A stretch of 64,000 nucleotides of DNA from Chinchilla lanigera (GCF_000276665.1 NW_004955480.1:7278565-7342564); one strand, 5' to 3'. Counted from the stretch's first letter, positions 35,430 to 46,849 are shown. The notes: generated by a model from the sequence alone, not told the origin. Numbers and translations: made by a program.

Positions 35430-37040
35430 AACAGCTCATGTCTAAGGAGCCTTCTAGTTGTAAAATTAGATGTAGGGAACCTTACTCTCGGGCCAGTGAA
35501 TGGTCTTTCATCCTGATCTTGTTGTCTCCCTGAATTTAGAGGAGGATAATTTAAGGACAAATGCATGGTTCTCACAAAGCTCACTCTATTTTTTCTTTTC
35601 AGAGAAACAAGGTGTAAAGTGTTAGCCTGGCCAGCTTGCTCCAGGAGGGTGGCAGTGGGAATGAGCCAGAGGGGAGTATCTTAGCAAACTTGGCTTGGGG
35701 GCCTGGGATTTGAACTTGTGCCTCTGCTGCTGCCGGTGCTGCTCAGGTGGCTCAGAAGAGCCGTGGTGATGCAATTTCTTTTCTCTCCTTAAGCACACTG
35801 CAGGATGCCTGCCCCATCTTGTAGAAATCACTCCCACTTAAAAATCTTTCTTGAAGCAAATGTGTCATCGGAAACCTTGTATGGGTTTAGAGGAAATAAA
35901 ATGCACTTTCTAAGTAGGGTTGGCCTGGGTTTGTGTGCAGGCCTATTCCACCGTGCCATAAGGCGTGAGGCTGACTGCAAGCTAAGTGCTCTTCAGCTTT
36001 AGCCCCGCCTTATACCTTGTATGCTGCAGAAAACAGCTCTGTCCTTTGGGAAAGAGTTGAAGCACCCAAGGGTATTTAACCTGGAGAGGAGCAAGGCAAG
36101 GGAAGCAAGCCTGCATACCCATCTACTTGAAAGCCTTTTTCTTTATAAAAAAGAGATTACTTTTAGGGCCCTTAAGTCATTAACTAGCCCTGACACCAGG
36201 TAGTCACAGAGAACAGGTGAATGGGACAAGCTAAGTCCCCAGCCCCTTCCCTTGCCTTCCTGTGCTCTCTGTTGACTGAGCATCATGAACAGGAATGTTG
36301 CCCAAGGATCTCAGGCACCAGCTGAGTATTTGTTCTAGGTGATAAGGAAAGTCCCTGCTATTTTTGACGTTTTATGATAATCCTACTGATAGAAATTAAA
36401 TTGGGAATTATTTTGGCTTTTTCTTGTTGCTTTCCAAAGTGCGTGAACCTCTTCCCCTTTTTTAAAAAATGAAATTATTAAAATGGTGAAAATATGACAA
36501 CCTCTCCACTTGCTCTAAAAGGATTTCTTTTCTCATTTGTTTATTGAGTGTATTGTTCTGTCCCAGGCACTAGGACTAGATCTTAGCCAGTACCTTCTTG
36601 CAGCTCAAAGTCTCAAAGTGGAGACAAAGCACCCACATGTGAGCAAATCCATTCTTCTGGAAATGAGCAGTGTGAAGAGAGTGGTCTGAGATCAAACGGA
36701 AGAATGATGACACAGCTCGACAGAGCCACCTGAGGATGTGATGCTGAAGAACAGAAAGATACAAATTTTGTGTATTTGTGTATCAGTGAACACAATGCAC
36801 TTCTTTCTAAACCCCAACCTTCTGTGTGTTTCTTTCTTTTGCACAACTCCATCAGTTCTGTGTTGGGTATTTGAAATTTCTTGGTGCAATTCATACAACA
36901 TAGATTGACATGTTCCATGAGCCTTGATTGTAGTAAGTCCATTACTACTATTTTACTTTAATATATACCTGAACACTTTATGGAAGAAATTGATATTCAT
37001 GAGTCAGTGGACACTTGGAAGCATTGTGTCCACAGTGAAG
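35430..37040. other. Intronic sequence with uncertain old repeats
   Basis: A MIR/L2-age fragment may lie at 36550-36690. The rest, including 35620-36240, has no assigned gene. Frames up to 109 codons on the - strand near 36613-36942 have no recognised motif. Confidence 0.4.
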
Positions 37041-37058
37041 AGTCTCATAAAGGTTAGT

Positions 37059-37260
37059 GCTTAGAGCTGGCTGTGGTGCATGCCTGTAATCCTAGCACAC
37101 CACAAGGCTGAAGAAGGAGGACTGCAAATTTAAGCCCACCTTTGGCAACTTAGTGACTTAAAGAGAGCCTGTCTCCAAATAAAACATAAAAAAGGCTGGG
37201 GGTGTGAAGCTCAGTTTGAAGACCCTGGGTTCTGTCAGATCATCAAAAAAAAATTAAATT
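37059..37260 (+). repeat. B1-ID dimer with TSD
   Basis: The B1 monomer (GCTGTGGTGCATGCCTGTAA, TCCTAGCACAC) is followed by an A-rich linker. A diverged ID monomer comes next (GGCTGGGGGTGTGAAGCTCA ... CCCTGGGTTCTGTCAGATCA). AAAGGTTAGT (37049-37058) and AAAGGTTGGT (37261-37270) form the target-site duplication. Confidence 0.9.
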
Positions 37261-38004
37261 AAAGGTTGGTATTTGGCTTTGCCCTGTGGGTTGTTGGATA
37301 CCTATATCTGTCATCTCTCCATTGAGCCCCATTGTGTGAATCCTTGGATGTCTCTGGGGCTCAGGATTACGTGAAGAGAGCAAAGACTCTCTTTGCATTA
37401 AGACCAGTAAACACTATGACTCTGTTCCCCAGGGCTGTAGGGAGTTTGGTTGCCATCACCAAGAAGAGCTAAGACTGTGGTCAACTCTGATTTGGAAGAG
37501 AGCACAAGAGCCAGGAATTGGAAAGGAGCAACGATAGGTCAGGAGCCAGGCAGAGGAGAGAGGCTGAGCAACAAGGAGTAGGGCTAGGGTTTTAAGGACC
37601 ACGTAGAAGTAAGAGCAGAAGTAATGTGTAGCCATTCTTTAGTTGCCTTGAATGAATCTCCACAGAGGAGCCCCAAGCAGGATTTCACTGGGCTATACCT
37701 TGGATGGACCCAGAGCAGATGAATATCGGCTGTCACCTGAGGAGTGTGGGAGAGCAAAGGCAGGACAGGGAATCAGGTGGGCAGTTATCCTGTGACCTAC
37801 TTCTCTCTTCTTTCCCCACCGACTGGAAAGACTCTGGGTGGGAGGAGTATGTGGGTCACTCTGCACACTGAGGCACACCCATGTGCTCCATGGAGAGGAA
37901 AATTCTGTCATATTCCATCCATCAGACCCCAGGTGCTCATGGAAGTGTCTTTTCCGGAACCAAGGGCCAAGCTGTAGCAAATGGTAGAAGATTGTGTAGT
38001 GTAC

Positions 38005-38515
38005 CCTGCCCACAATTCATGTCTCTGGGGACCTCAGAATCTGACCCTTAGAAATAGCATCTTTACAGATGTAATATGTTATGCTCAGATCATACTGGGT
38101 TAAGGTGAGACCTCATCCAGTGACCAGTGTCCTTAGAAGAAGAGAAAACTGGGTGTGGGAGTGTAGCTCAAGTGTCAGACATGTGTCTAGCACATTCAAG
38201 ATCCTGAGTTCTATTGCTAGCACTGACAAAAATGAACAGATCACCCACATTCAGAGACAGACACACTAAGTAAAGAAAGAGGTGGTGAGCCCAGTGGTGT
38301 ATCTGCAAGGAATCCAGCGATTGCAGCAGCCCCACCAGAAGCTGAGAGAAGGGCATGGATCAGATTCTTTCTCAAAGGTCTCAGAAGGAACTGACCTTGC
38401 TGATAGTTCCATTCCAGAGTCCTAACTTCAGAAGTGCAAGAGAAAAGTTTCTGTTATATTAAATTACTAGCATGTAGTAATTTGTTACAGCAGCTGTAAG
38501 ATACTTATTCTTACC
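38005..38515 (+). repeat. ERVL-MaLR (MLT1-like) LTR interrupted by an ID SINE
   Basis: The 5' half has TCTGACCCTTAGAAATAGCA, TCTTTACAGATGTAATATGT and CCAGTGTCCTTAGAAGAAGA. After an ID at 38153-38236 it continues with CAGAGACAGACACACTAAGT, TCTCAGAAGGAACTGACCTT and TAATTTGTTACAGCAGCTGT, the classic MLT1 order. Confidence 0.85.
38153..38236 (+). mobile_element. ID SINE inside an MLT1-like LTR
   Basis: GGGAGTGTAGCTCAAGTGTC, CATGTGTCTAGCACATTCAA and GATCCTGAGTTCTATTGCTA, with a short A-rich end (GACAAAAATGAA). The host LTR resumes after it, so the ID is younger. Confidence 0.8.
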
Positions 38516-38589
38516 TATCTAATAGTGCAGATCTCTGAAATTTTACAGCGTGGTTCAGACATCAGGCCAGGTACCATTAATACCAACTG

Positions 38590-38795
38590 TCCAGTGCCAG
38601 TGATGCCTTCAAATCCTGACATGGTCCTCACTGAGGTTCATCCTGCTGGGCTGCTCTTTCAGTTTCTCTCTGGCTCTTCTCTGAATTATTTTGTGGGCAG
38701 AGATCAGGTTTCACTCAGCACTGGGTCCCCAGCCCCTGGAACATAGTTGGAATTCAACACACATTGGAAGAATGAACAAATGAAATAAATACTTC
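38590..38795 (+). repeat. L2 LINE 3' end
   Basis: GGTTCATCCTGCTGGGCTGC ... TTTTGTGGGCAGAGATCAGG, GTCCCCAGCCCCTGGAACAT, AGTTGGAATTCAACACACAT and GAATGAACAAATGAA follow the L2 terminus. Confidence 0.7.
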
Positions 38796-38884
38796 TTGGC
38801 TAAAGGAGTCTTCCTAAAGTCTCAGAAACCCCAAACAACCTACCATTTTATTTTTTCCACCTACAGATGTTATTGTTAAGTACC

Positions 38885-39240
38885 TCCTCAATGTCAAGAA
38901 CTGTGTGCAGGGTTGAGAACATAGTAATAAAGAGGAAAAAGAACAAAATTTCTGCTTCCTTAAAACTTGCTGTTTAAATGATAGGTTTGGGAAGGCCATG
39001 GGTTGAATCAGCAAATACATGGATATATTAAGCAGGTAAATATCTTCAGCAGTGATAACTCCCCTCTCCTATAAAGCAATAGCTAGAGTAACTGAGTTAG
39101 ACGGTCCTAGGAAAGACTTACCACCACGACATGACGTTTGAGCTGAGACCTAAGAGAGGACACATGTCTTCAAAGTTGTGTAGTACAAGCCCTACAGGCA
39201 AGGGGACAATCAGCACTAAGACCCCGAAACAGATGTTAAT
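38885..39240 (+). repeat. Old mammalian interspersed repeat, family uncertain
   Basis: Order of words such as GAACTGTGTGCAGGGTTGAG, CTTGCTGTTTAAATGATAGG and GACGTTTGAGCTGAGACCTA resembles a very common old repeat that I cannot name with certainty. Confidence 0.45.
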
Positions 39241-40185
39241 ATGAGGTGTTTGCAAAGCAGAAAAATCCGCAAGCAAGGCACAGGAGGCAAAGGGCTACAG
39301 GATGATGTCAGTGCGACAAATTGGTTCTGTTCCTCATTGTCTGAAGCCGGAAGAGTTCCAAGTCCTAAGAGAGCGACTTACATGTTTCTGCTGTTAGGAG
39401 TGTTGCTTAAATTAAAATTACATTAGATGCTTATAGCTGGCACAGGGAGCCCCATAGTTGATCAAATCCCAGCTGAGAAACAGAGCTGTGTTCTTACCAA
39501 GACTGAAGGAGCAAAGCTAGACCTGGCGTTTTCTCTTCTTTGTCACAGAGGATCTCAACGGCCACTCAGGAAGGCTGTCTTCATTTATGGTGGTGTATTC
39601 TTGGCCTTTATTTTGTTTAAAGCTTTATTTTCTTTGTGTTCTAGGAGAAAGGCAAGGCAGAGCTGATTTTTGGAAGTCATGTCTGGGTTGATGTTAGTTA
39701 TGTGTCACTGGTAAAGGCTTCAGCCATTCTGTATTCTGCAATTTGGTGGCAGGATATGAGAAACACCTTATTGTTACAGGGTTCTCTTATTCACCCTTGG
39801 TTTTGGCATTTTCTTGAAATCATAGGTGTCGTGAATTGCTTCCGTGCAGCCAAAATGCTCCTTGATCAAAATTCTATAGGAAATAGTTTGCTTTATTAAA
39901 TAGTATTTCTAAAGGGATTTGTGTGGTCTTTCTTTTCCCTTGCTTCCCCCTTTGCTTTTTTTTTTTTTTTTTTTTTTGAGTTTTAATTTGTTGCAAAGTA
40001 TAATTGCTTGGTTTTGTGCTGGACTTGCTCTCCAAGCTTCTGCAACTGTGTATTATAATTCCCTTTATGAATTCTGAATCACTTTTAGCCTTCAGATAAG
40101 AAAACTGGACAATAATCAGACTAAACAGAATGAATACCTATTTCGCATAGGCCTTCGACACTTGATTACTGGGTGATCATCTCAG

Positions 40186-40531
40186 TGACTTTCTTAGTCA
40201 CCAAGACAAAATACCCACCACCTGCAACTTGAAGAAGTTTATTTTGGTTCACAGTTTTAGAAGTTTCAGTTCATGATCAGCAGGATCGAAGGTAGAAAAG
40301 ACGTGGTAGAAGGGCCTTCGGGGGGTTGGGGGGTTGTGCAAATTATGGTGGCCAGGAAGCGGAAAATGAAAGGAGGTGCTGGGGAGGTATCTTCCAGGTC
40401 AGGCTCCATGACTGGCCTCTTGCAGCCAGGTTACACCTGCTAGCAGCAGCTCAGCGCCTGCTCCGCTGTGACCCACTCACCTTCCAAAAGGACGAGCTGT
40501 ATGCACATAAGAATTTGGGGCATCATTCTTG
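40186..40531 (-). repeat. ERVL-MaLR solo LTR (antisense)
   Basis: TTCTTAGTCACCAAGACAAA, ATACCCACCACCTGCAACTT, AGTTTATTTTGGTTCACAGT and TCAGTTCATGATCAGCAGGA follow the antisense rodent MaLR order. No retroviral gene is attached. Confidence 0.78.
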
Positions 40532-40539
40532 ACCTAAAC

Positions 40540-40619
40540 CAGCGATGGCAAACTTTTTGGAGCTTTCTGTGGTACAAACAGCCTCCTGTGGCACACATGC
40601 CATAGAATTGCCACCAGTG
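40540..40619 (+). mobile_element. 80-bp hAT-like non-autonomous element, copy B
   Basis: Starts CAGCGATGGCAAACTTTTTG and ends AATTGCCACCAGTG. It has the same 80-bp length as copy A at 15582-15661 and 74% identity without gaps. The adjacent octamers do not match, possibly through decay or because an ID SINE inserted next to it. Confidence 0.6.
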
Positions 40620-40634
40620 ATAGCAGTAATTTTG

Positions 40635-40731
40635 GGCCGGGGATATAGCTCAGTGGCGTAAGCACTTGCCTGGCAAGCCTGAGGTCATGAGTTCGATTCC
40701 CAGTACAAAACAAAAAAAAAAAAGAAAGAAA
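40635..40731 (+). mobile_element. Young ID SINE with TSD
   Basis: GGCCGGGGATATAGCTCAGT, GGCGTAAGCACTTGCCTGGC, AGGTCATGAGTTCGATTCCC and an A-rich tail. GATAGCAGTAATTTTG (40619-40634) and GATAACAGTGATTTTG (40732-40747) match at 14 of 16 positions. This is the best-preserved tRNA-like body in the window. Confidence 0.95.
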
Positions 40732-41214
40732 GATAACAGTGATTTTGAGCAAACTGTTGATCCCTGGTTTTTCTTCTGTACAAAATACCTGTTTTTTAAA
40801 TTTCCCTAGCTTGGGATAAGGATCAACAAACAAATAAGATGCCATTTGTGATATTATTTTTCATGCTTCCTACCCTCCCAGTGAACACTGACTAAGCAGG
40901 GAGAGTCATTTCCTCCATCCAGGTACAATGCCAGCTGTTGGCATTCTGAGTCACACGGAATAGAGTTATTCCCACTGGGGGAAACTCAATAATTCTGTGG
41001 AGAGACGGTGGAGGTGGCAGTGAGAAGCTCTAACATGGACAGGGAAGGGTCGACAGGATCCCTGCAAGTGTTGAGTGGTAACAATTACCCAGGTCAAGGG
41101 TTGTGGAGAAAGGTTTAATAGAGGAATCTTGTGGGTATTGTATGGCTTCTGAAGAAGCAGCATACTCTGAGTACTTTTAAGAGAAAGGGAAGGAAAAAAG
41201 AGTTAACACACATT

Positions 41215-41460
41215 TACATAGAGTGTTATTAAACCCGACTGAATCCGTGAGTGTACTCTGCATTCCAGGGGCCATTCCAAGTACTGTGCGTGTCCTATCT
41301 CATTCCTTCCTTACAACAAACCCAGCAAGTAGATATGGTTATTATTCCATTTTACAGGAGGGAAAGCTGAGGTTCAGAATAGTGAAAGAATCGCACTAAG
41401 TTATACTACTGTTAAGGTATTAAATTGTAGAGGTTGCTTGACTGGTCTCTGGAAGCCAGA
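41215..41460 (-). repeat. MIR SINE
   Basis: Antisense MIR: TCTCATTCCTTCCTTACAAC, TTATTATTCCATTTTACAGG, AGGGAAAGCTGAGGTTCAGA. Confidence 0.65.
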
Positions 41461-41868
41461 ACATTAAATTGATCACTTCTCCACGTAAAACTGTTTCATG
41501 AGGCCCTACTGCTGGCAATGAGAGACTCCCATGTGCTGTCCTGCTTTGCCAGGTCCTACGTGTAGGTTCAGCTCCCAGGGCTGCACCGTGCTGCTCCCTC
41601 TGGCCCCCATCCTCACATCAGATGTCATCCTCTCCGCTCCTTAAGTTCATCCTGCTCTTTCATCCTTAGGGCTGTTGGCACTTGGTCTTTTCCTCCCCTC
41701 GAATGAGCAAGCCCTCTCGCGCCTGGACTGGTCGCTGTCACTGGAAACTGTTTCTCTCCTCCTGAACCATGTCAGTCCCCATCATCTCTCCCATCCCACC
41801 ATGTCCTCTTCCCTCCTATCAGTTTTGGTTGTCTCAGTTGAGGGGAGTGCCACATTCCGCCATGCAGA

Positions 41869-41870
<2 letters not shown>

Positions 41871-41914
<44 letters not shown>
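41871..41914. repeat. (AC)n microsatellite
   Basis: About 22 uninterrupted AC repeats. The Thr-His and Cys-Val runs in frames here are artefacts. Confidence 0.97.
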
Positions 41915-41917
<3 letters not shown>

Positions 41918-41919
41918 CA

Positions 41920-43170
41920 ATTGCCCAGCTCGAGACACCCCAGCTAGGAGACATTGCCAGAAAACCCTTCCTTCTAGAACTGTCATGTCCCACCTTTCAC
42001 TTCCCTTTCTCCACCCTGATATGTCACACCCCCACTTCCTGCTTTCCGACCTTCCTCCAGTACACCAGCACCACCTCGTAAATGGCATATTTCACACACT
42101 TTTCTTGTTTATTGTGTGTCTTCTACTCCATAGAGTATCTGAGCTGCAGGAGGACCTAAATTTGAGTCATTCCTGCTCACTGCTTTCTCACAAGTGACTT
42201 GGCCGGTGCAGAGCACATGGTGGGTGTGCAGAATGTATTATTTGAACACGTGAATAAACTTGAAGTCCTAGATAAAAACGACCAATCTATCGCAGAGGAT
42301 GCTTGGGTTGAAATCTGCTTGCCATCACTGTGGTTGTGTCCTATCACCTTGGAAGGTGATAAAATGAGAAATCTTTTATTTTATATCCTTTGGTGGTAGT
42401 GTGGTCTCCCCTTAGCCCTAAGAGTCCCCAAAAATGTTTGTATTGACGGCAAATGTCGGGGAAGGAGCAGGTTCTCCTAGTGAAGGGCAAATTCCTGAAG
42501 AAGTGAGTGTCCTGGCCGGATGCCTTTGTGAAGATACTTAGACTGTGCCTTGACAGACGGGGAAACTGAGGCCCAAGCACAGCCTCTAAAGACACTTTGA
42601 ATAATTAACATTTGAGAGTTCAGATTTGCTTAGGGCAACCCAGCAGAGAAGAACCAGGATTTCTCCAGCCACACGGAGACGGAAGGAGAAAAGTGAAAAT
42701 CCTGGCGGTCTAAAAATGGATGCTGGCAGGCGAGACATGATTTCCTAACGCTCGTTTTTGCCTCTTGAGTTGTGATCTCTGGCTGACAAGGAAGCAAATT
42801 AAATAGCTAAATGCAGAACTTTCTGAGATGAAAATTAGTCCGAATCCCATGCAAGTGTGGATTTGAGGTCGGTGTGCAAGAGAGAGGCTCTGCCAGGGGC
42901 TAGCTGCAGTGAAACTTCACTTCTGTGGATCCCAGTCTCCCTCTGGCTTCTTCCAGGCAGCTCTGGGCCAGGCTCGGGGTAGACAGTGAGCATGAAGACT
43001 GTCTCCCGCCCTGAAGGGTTTCAGAGGTTCGGTCTCATGTGGATCCAGGCAGAAGAAAGAGACTTACTTTTAATCCAGTGAAGGGGCAGTGTTCTGGCAG
43101 TGTCATTATTATGCCCGCTGTGTTCAAACCCACTAACTGGGTTGCACTCTTTCTGAGAATAGGGTACCGA
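41920..43170. other. Unannotated intronic sequence
   Basis: No gene seen. 42700-42860 is repeat-free and AT-rich with AAATTAAATAGC words and could be ancestral unique DNA. An L2/MIR-age piece may lie at 42080-42250. Confidence 0.4.
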
Positions 43171-43180
43171 TCCTGTGTCT

Positions 43181-43380
43181 TTTTTTTTTTTTTTCCAGTA
43201 CTGAGGTTGGACCCAGGGCCTTGGCACTGAGCAACATCCCCATCCCTTTTGAATTGTTTGATTTTTTGAGACAGGGTCTTCCTAAGTTGGTAAATTAGCC
43301 AGGCTGACCTTAAATTTGTGATTCTCCTGCCTCAGCCTCCCAGAGCACTAGGATTACAGTTGTATACCACCTTGCCCTGC
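43181..43380 (-). repeat. B1-ID dimer (antisense)
   Basis: A T-tract leads to antisense ID (CAGTACTGAGGTTGGACCCA, GGGCCTTGGCACTGAGCAAC). A short linker then leads to antisense B1 (GAGACAGGGTCTTCCTAAGT, TCTCCTGCCTCAGCCTCCCA). Confidence 0.9.
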
Positions 43381-43505
43381 TTATTTTATGTTTTAAAAAA
43401 GATGTACATGCAGGCACCAACACAGGGATAAGAGTCTGGGAGATGAGGGATGGCCTTGAAGCCTGGGTTTCATCGTGCCCAGCTACTGGGTATCTTTTAC
43501 ATACT

Positions 43506-43855
43506 TGCCTTGGTTACTTTTCTCTTGATGCTGGGACAAAATATCTGATGCCCAAAATTAAGGAAGGAAAGGTTTATTTCACTTACAGTTTGTGGAGGTT
43601 TCAGTCCAGACTTGGCAGATTACAAGGCAGAGTGGCACATGGCAGAGAGCTACTGCTCATGGCGGCAGAACACAGCAAAGCAACAAGCACACACCAGGGA
43701 GGAATGGCCTCAAGCACTCTTTTCCTCTCCCTTACATATGCAAACTATCCACCCCAGGGTGGGTGTAGCTCTCACACCCATAATCAAACTCTAAGAGCCT
43801 GCCCCATGGCCGCATGAGGCTTTGGGGGGGACACACAGACATAAAGTATAACAAT
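43506..43855 (-). repeat. ERVL-MaLR solo LTR (antisense)
   Basis: TTGGTTACTTTTCTCTTGAT, GCTGGGACAAAATATCTGAT, GGTTTATTTCACTTACAGTT, TTTCAGTCCAGACTTGGCAG and a GGGGGACACACAGACATAAA end follow the antisense rodent MaLR. Confidence 0.78.
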
Positions 43856-43941
43856 ACTTATGTAATATTGGTAACCATAGCACTAGTGATCAATAAAAAT
43901 TTTTGAATGATTATGCTGTAGGTGTTGCTCTAACCACTTTA

Positions 43942-44046
43942 TTTTATTTTATTCTATTTTTTTTTTTTTCCAGTAGCAGGAATCTAACTCATGACTTTGT
44001 GATTGCCAGGCAGGCGCTGTGCCGCTGAGCTAAATCCCCAGGCTCA
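43942..44046 (-). mobile_element. Young ID SINE with TSD (antisense)
   Basis: T-tail, AGGAATCTAACTCATGACTT, GATTGCCAGGCAGGCGCTGT and GCCGCTGAGCTAAATCCCCA. TGCTCTAACCACTTTA (43926-43941) and TGCTCTAACCGCTTTA (44047-44062) form a 15/16 target-site duplication. Confidence 0.93.
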
Positions 44047-44289
44047 TGCTCTAACCGCTTTAATATATTATTTCCTGGAGTCTTCATAATGACGTCATGA
44101 GGCGCTAGACTCATGGTTCCCAATTTCACAGGGAATCAAGCAAGATTTATTTGTCCAAAGTTACAGAGCAAAGGGAAGTCAATGGCATCCAGATCCAGGT
44201 CCCCTGGTTTCCAGGTGGGCAGGCTGGGCGAGCTATAAGACGCATTGCTGTTGTATACCACTCAAATTCCACGGTGACCGTGCTTTGGA

Positions 44290-44490
44290 CTTTCTCCACC
44301 ACTTAGCAACAGTGGCCTCTTCACTGTTTCAGGCACGGGTCCGTGGATTGTCCAGTTCAATTCTCACAATTAAGGGTGATGTATTTTTATGGCCATTTTA
44401 CAAATAGGGGAATACAGGTATGGACAGCCTAAGTAATTCGCCTGACATCACAAAGGAAGTGCTTGGCAGAACCAGGTTTCAAGACATACA
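44290..44490 (-). repeat. MIR SINE
   Basis: Antisense MIR: CAATTCTCACAATTAAGGGT, TTTATGGCCATTTTACAAAT and CACAAAGGAAGTGCTTGGCA. Confidence 0.62.
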
Positions 44491-44554
44491 ATCATAAATT
44501 GTGAGCTCTACTGTGTCTGGCTTGTTGTGTCAGCATGCTTTTGAGCCTTCTGTT

Positions 44555-44690
44555 ACACAGAGAGTATGTATCAGAATTTCATGCATTACATTGTTTATAG
44601 TATTTCATTGTATGGAAATATCAGTTTTAAAAAATCAAATTATTCACCATTTGATGAACATTGGAATTGTTTCCACTGGTTGGTAAAGAA
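44555..44690 (-). repeat. L1M 3' region fragment (antisense)
   Basis: TATTTCATTGTATGGAAATA, TTATTCACCATTTGATGAAC and ATTGGAATTGTTTCCACTGG resemble the antisense of the old L1 3' end. Confidence 0.6.
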
Positions 44691-44804
44691 TGGGAGATAG
44701 ACTTTGTGGAAATGGAAGGCGATCTGAGGATGAGGGGGAGATAGGGGAGATAGGAGGGAATAGAGGGGAAGGAGAAGAACAAAGGATCAAGACACAATGT
44801 GTGT

Positions 44805-44899
44805 CCAGAGATATAGCTCAATGGCATAGCGCTTGCTTGGCAGGTGCAAGGTCCCTAGTTCAATTCCTGGTGAATCGATTCCCAGTGGGGAAAAAAATG
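44805..44899 (+). mobile_element. ID SINE with TSD and duplicated right-end motif
   Basis: CCAGAGATATAGCTCAATGG, CATAGCGCTTGCTTGGCAGG and AGTTCAATTCCTGGTGAATC, then a second GATTCCCAGT before the A-tail. CAATGTGTGT at 44795-44804 and 44900-44909 is the target-site duplication. Confidence 0.9.
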
Positions 44900-45034
44900 C
44901 AATGTGTGTATGTACTAATTTCCCACAATGAGTGCATGTCCTATATGATATATTACGAACATGTGCCATAAATATTTTTAAAATCTCACAAAAACTAAAG
45001 AAAATAAATTTAATTTTGAACTTAGTGAGAAAGG

Positions 45035-45134
45035 NNNNNNNNNNNNNNNNNNNNNNNNNNNNNNNNNNNNNNNNNNNNNNNNNNNNNNNNNNNNNNNNNN
45101 NNNNNNNNNNNNNNNNNNNNNNNNNNNNNNNNNN
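45035..45134. other. Assembly gap 3 (100 N)
   Basis: Exactly 100 N, with AT-rich but non-repetitive flanks; unlike the other two gaps it is not inside a visible microsatellite. Confidence 0.99.
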
Positions 45135-45439
45135 GTATTTTTATGATGTTGCTAGTATATTTTACTGAAAGTATTAATTTGTTATATAAGTTACCTGTGT
45201 TCTCACATATGAACTTATATATAAAACTCCTATTTTCTGTAACTATTATCTACTCATTTGGTATTTATATATATAATTTTCATACTAATGCATCTAAATA
45301 AATAATGGGTATATTTTTCAAAATGAATGAAACTACGAGCACTCAGGCAGGTAGCACAGATCTATTATTACTAGGTATTTTCCCACAACGTTTCTCTCTC
45401 CATCTCCCTCACCTCACTCAGACACACACCCGTTAAAAG

Positions 45440-45645
45440 AACACCTAGTCTAGAGCCCAAATTACACAAGCTTGGACAGTGACTTCATGTACTCGCTGTT
45501 CAGACCAGAATTGAGTAACCCCTCTGAGCTTTGCTTTGTCCCTCAGTAAAGTGAGAATAATAATTATACTTGCTCAGTAATATAATTTAAAAGCTTGACA
45601 TAGATAAAGCAGTGTTCAGTTCATAATGTGTGCCAGGTAAGCAAC
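45440..45645 (+). repeat. MIR SINE
   Basis: CAGAATTGAGTAACCCCTCT, GAGCTTTGCTTTGTCCCTCA, GTAAAGTGAGAATAATAATT and GCAGTGTTCAGTTCATAATG. Confidence 0.65.
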
Positions 45646-46229
45646 GGAAACAGGAGGAACAACCGGAAGAAGATAAAGCCTCTGCCCATGGAGTTTAGGG
45701 TCCATTAGATGCAGACACGTAGTAAGGGGACATAGCATGACTTAATATTTCAAATGTAGAGCCACAAGAGTGGTCACCACGAGGTTCATGTTTACTGAAA
45801 AGATGTAAAGTATCAGATAAAAAAATGAAGACTTTTCTGCAGATTGAGAGGTCTGCTCGGCTGCGGGATACGGACCAGGCCAGGATGGAAACCTTAAGGA
45901 GCAAACGGAGGTTGGAGGGGAAGGGAGGGAGAAGGCGGGGTGACAGGCACTGTGCAGCTGAAGGCACACAGAGGCTGAAGATCAAAGCTTATCAAGCTGC
46001 AGCGGTGCCCAAAAAAGTGATGGGTGACGAGTGGATTTCTTGGCTGAAATTTGGCCTGGCAGTGTCCTAGGATCTTTAAACTACGGTGAATACCAGCAAC
46101 AGAGTATAAGAATCTCTGCTTCCTCACTTGTCTAGCACCATGTGGTTTTATTCAATTAAAAAAATATTGACACTGACATGGGTACGCAGGGGCTTAGTTT
46201 AATTTCCTCTTTCTCGATTCCAAGTGAAA

Positions 46230-46800
46230 TGGAGCATCCTCCCATCGCTTTATTGACCATTTTGGTTTATTTTCTAGGAATGGTACTTTCACATCCTTTC
46301 CTCTTTTGTGCTATATTGATTTTTGATTTGTAACAGTTTGTTCTTTATGTTATGTACTAATCTCCCAGTTTGTCGCTTTCATTGAAACACTGCATATAAG
46401 GTCTTTGCCATGTGAAACATTTATATTTTGATGTATTCAAAGGGATCATTTTCTCCCAGATGATTTGTCCCCTTAGTGTGTTTACAAAATTTCCCTACAT
46501 TCTGAATTCTGAAAGAGAGATAACTTGCCCTCTTTTCTTCTAGTACTTTGAAAATTTTGATTTTATTCATTTATGGGTTTAATTCATATAGAATTTATGT
46601 TTTGTTTTATTAGGTATAATTATTTTTATTTCTTTCTGCTTTATGAAAAGCCAGCTGTCCCAACACTACTCATCAAGTAGTTCATCTCTACCCTTCTGCT
46701 GGCATTTTTTTCTCCATCCTAAACTCATTTCCCATAGATGCTTGTGTTTCTCTGTCCCCCATTCTGCAGTATATCTCTGCTTCTCTGCCCACCTTCTTCA
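46230..46800 (-). repeat. Old L1 (L1M) fragment, antisense
   Basis: ATTTATGGGTTTAATTCATA, TAGAATTTATGTTTTGTTTT and GCCAGCTGTCCCAACACTAC resemble the antisense of old L1M sequence, as does the AT-rich run before it. Confidence 0.55.
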
Positions 46801-46849
46801 TTTTACACTATAATTTAAGAAGGCTTTTGTGTTATTGCTGCTTGTAAAC

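Noticed and set aside
40635..40731. Possible tRNA-like gene
   Set aside because: The tRNA-like A and B boxes belong to an ID SINE with A-tail and target-site duplication; there is no complete cloverleaf with acceptor stem.
41675..42197. Frames with Thr-His or Cys-Val runs
   Set aside because: Caused by the AC dinucleotide repeat; no conserved domain on either side.
29975..43855. Possible endogenous retrovirus genes near the LTR-like sequences
   Set aside because: Only solo LTRs of the non-coding MaLR group are visible; no gag, protease, polymerase or envelope frame was seen.
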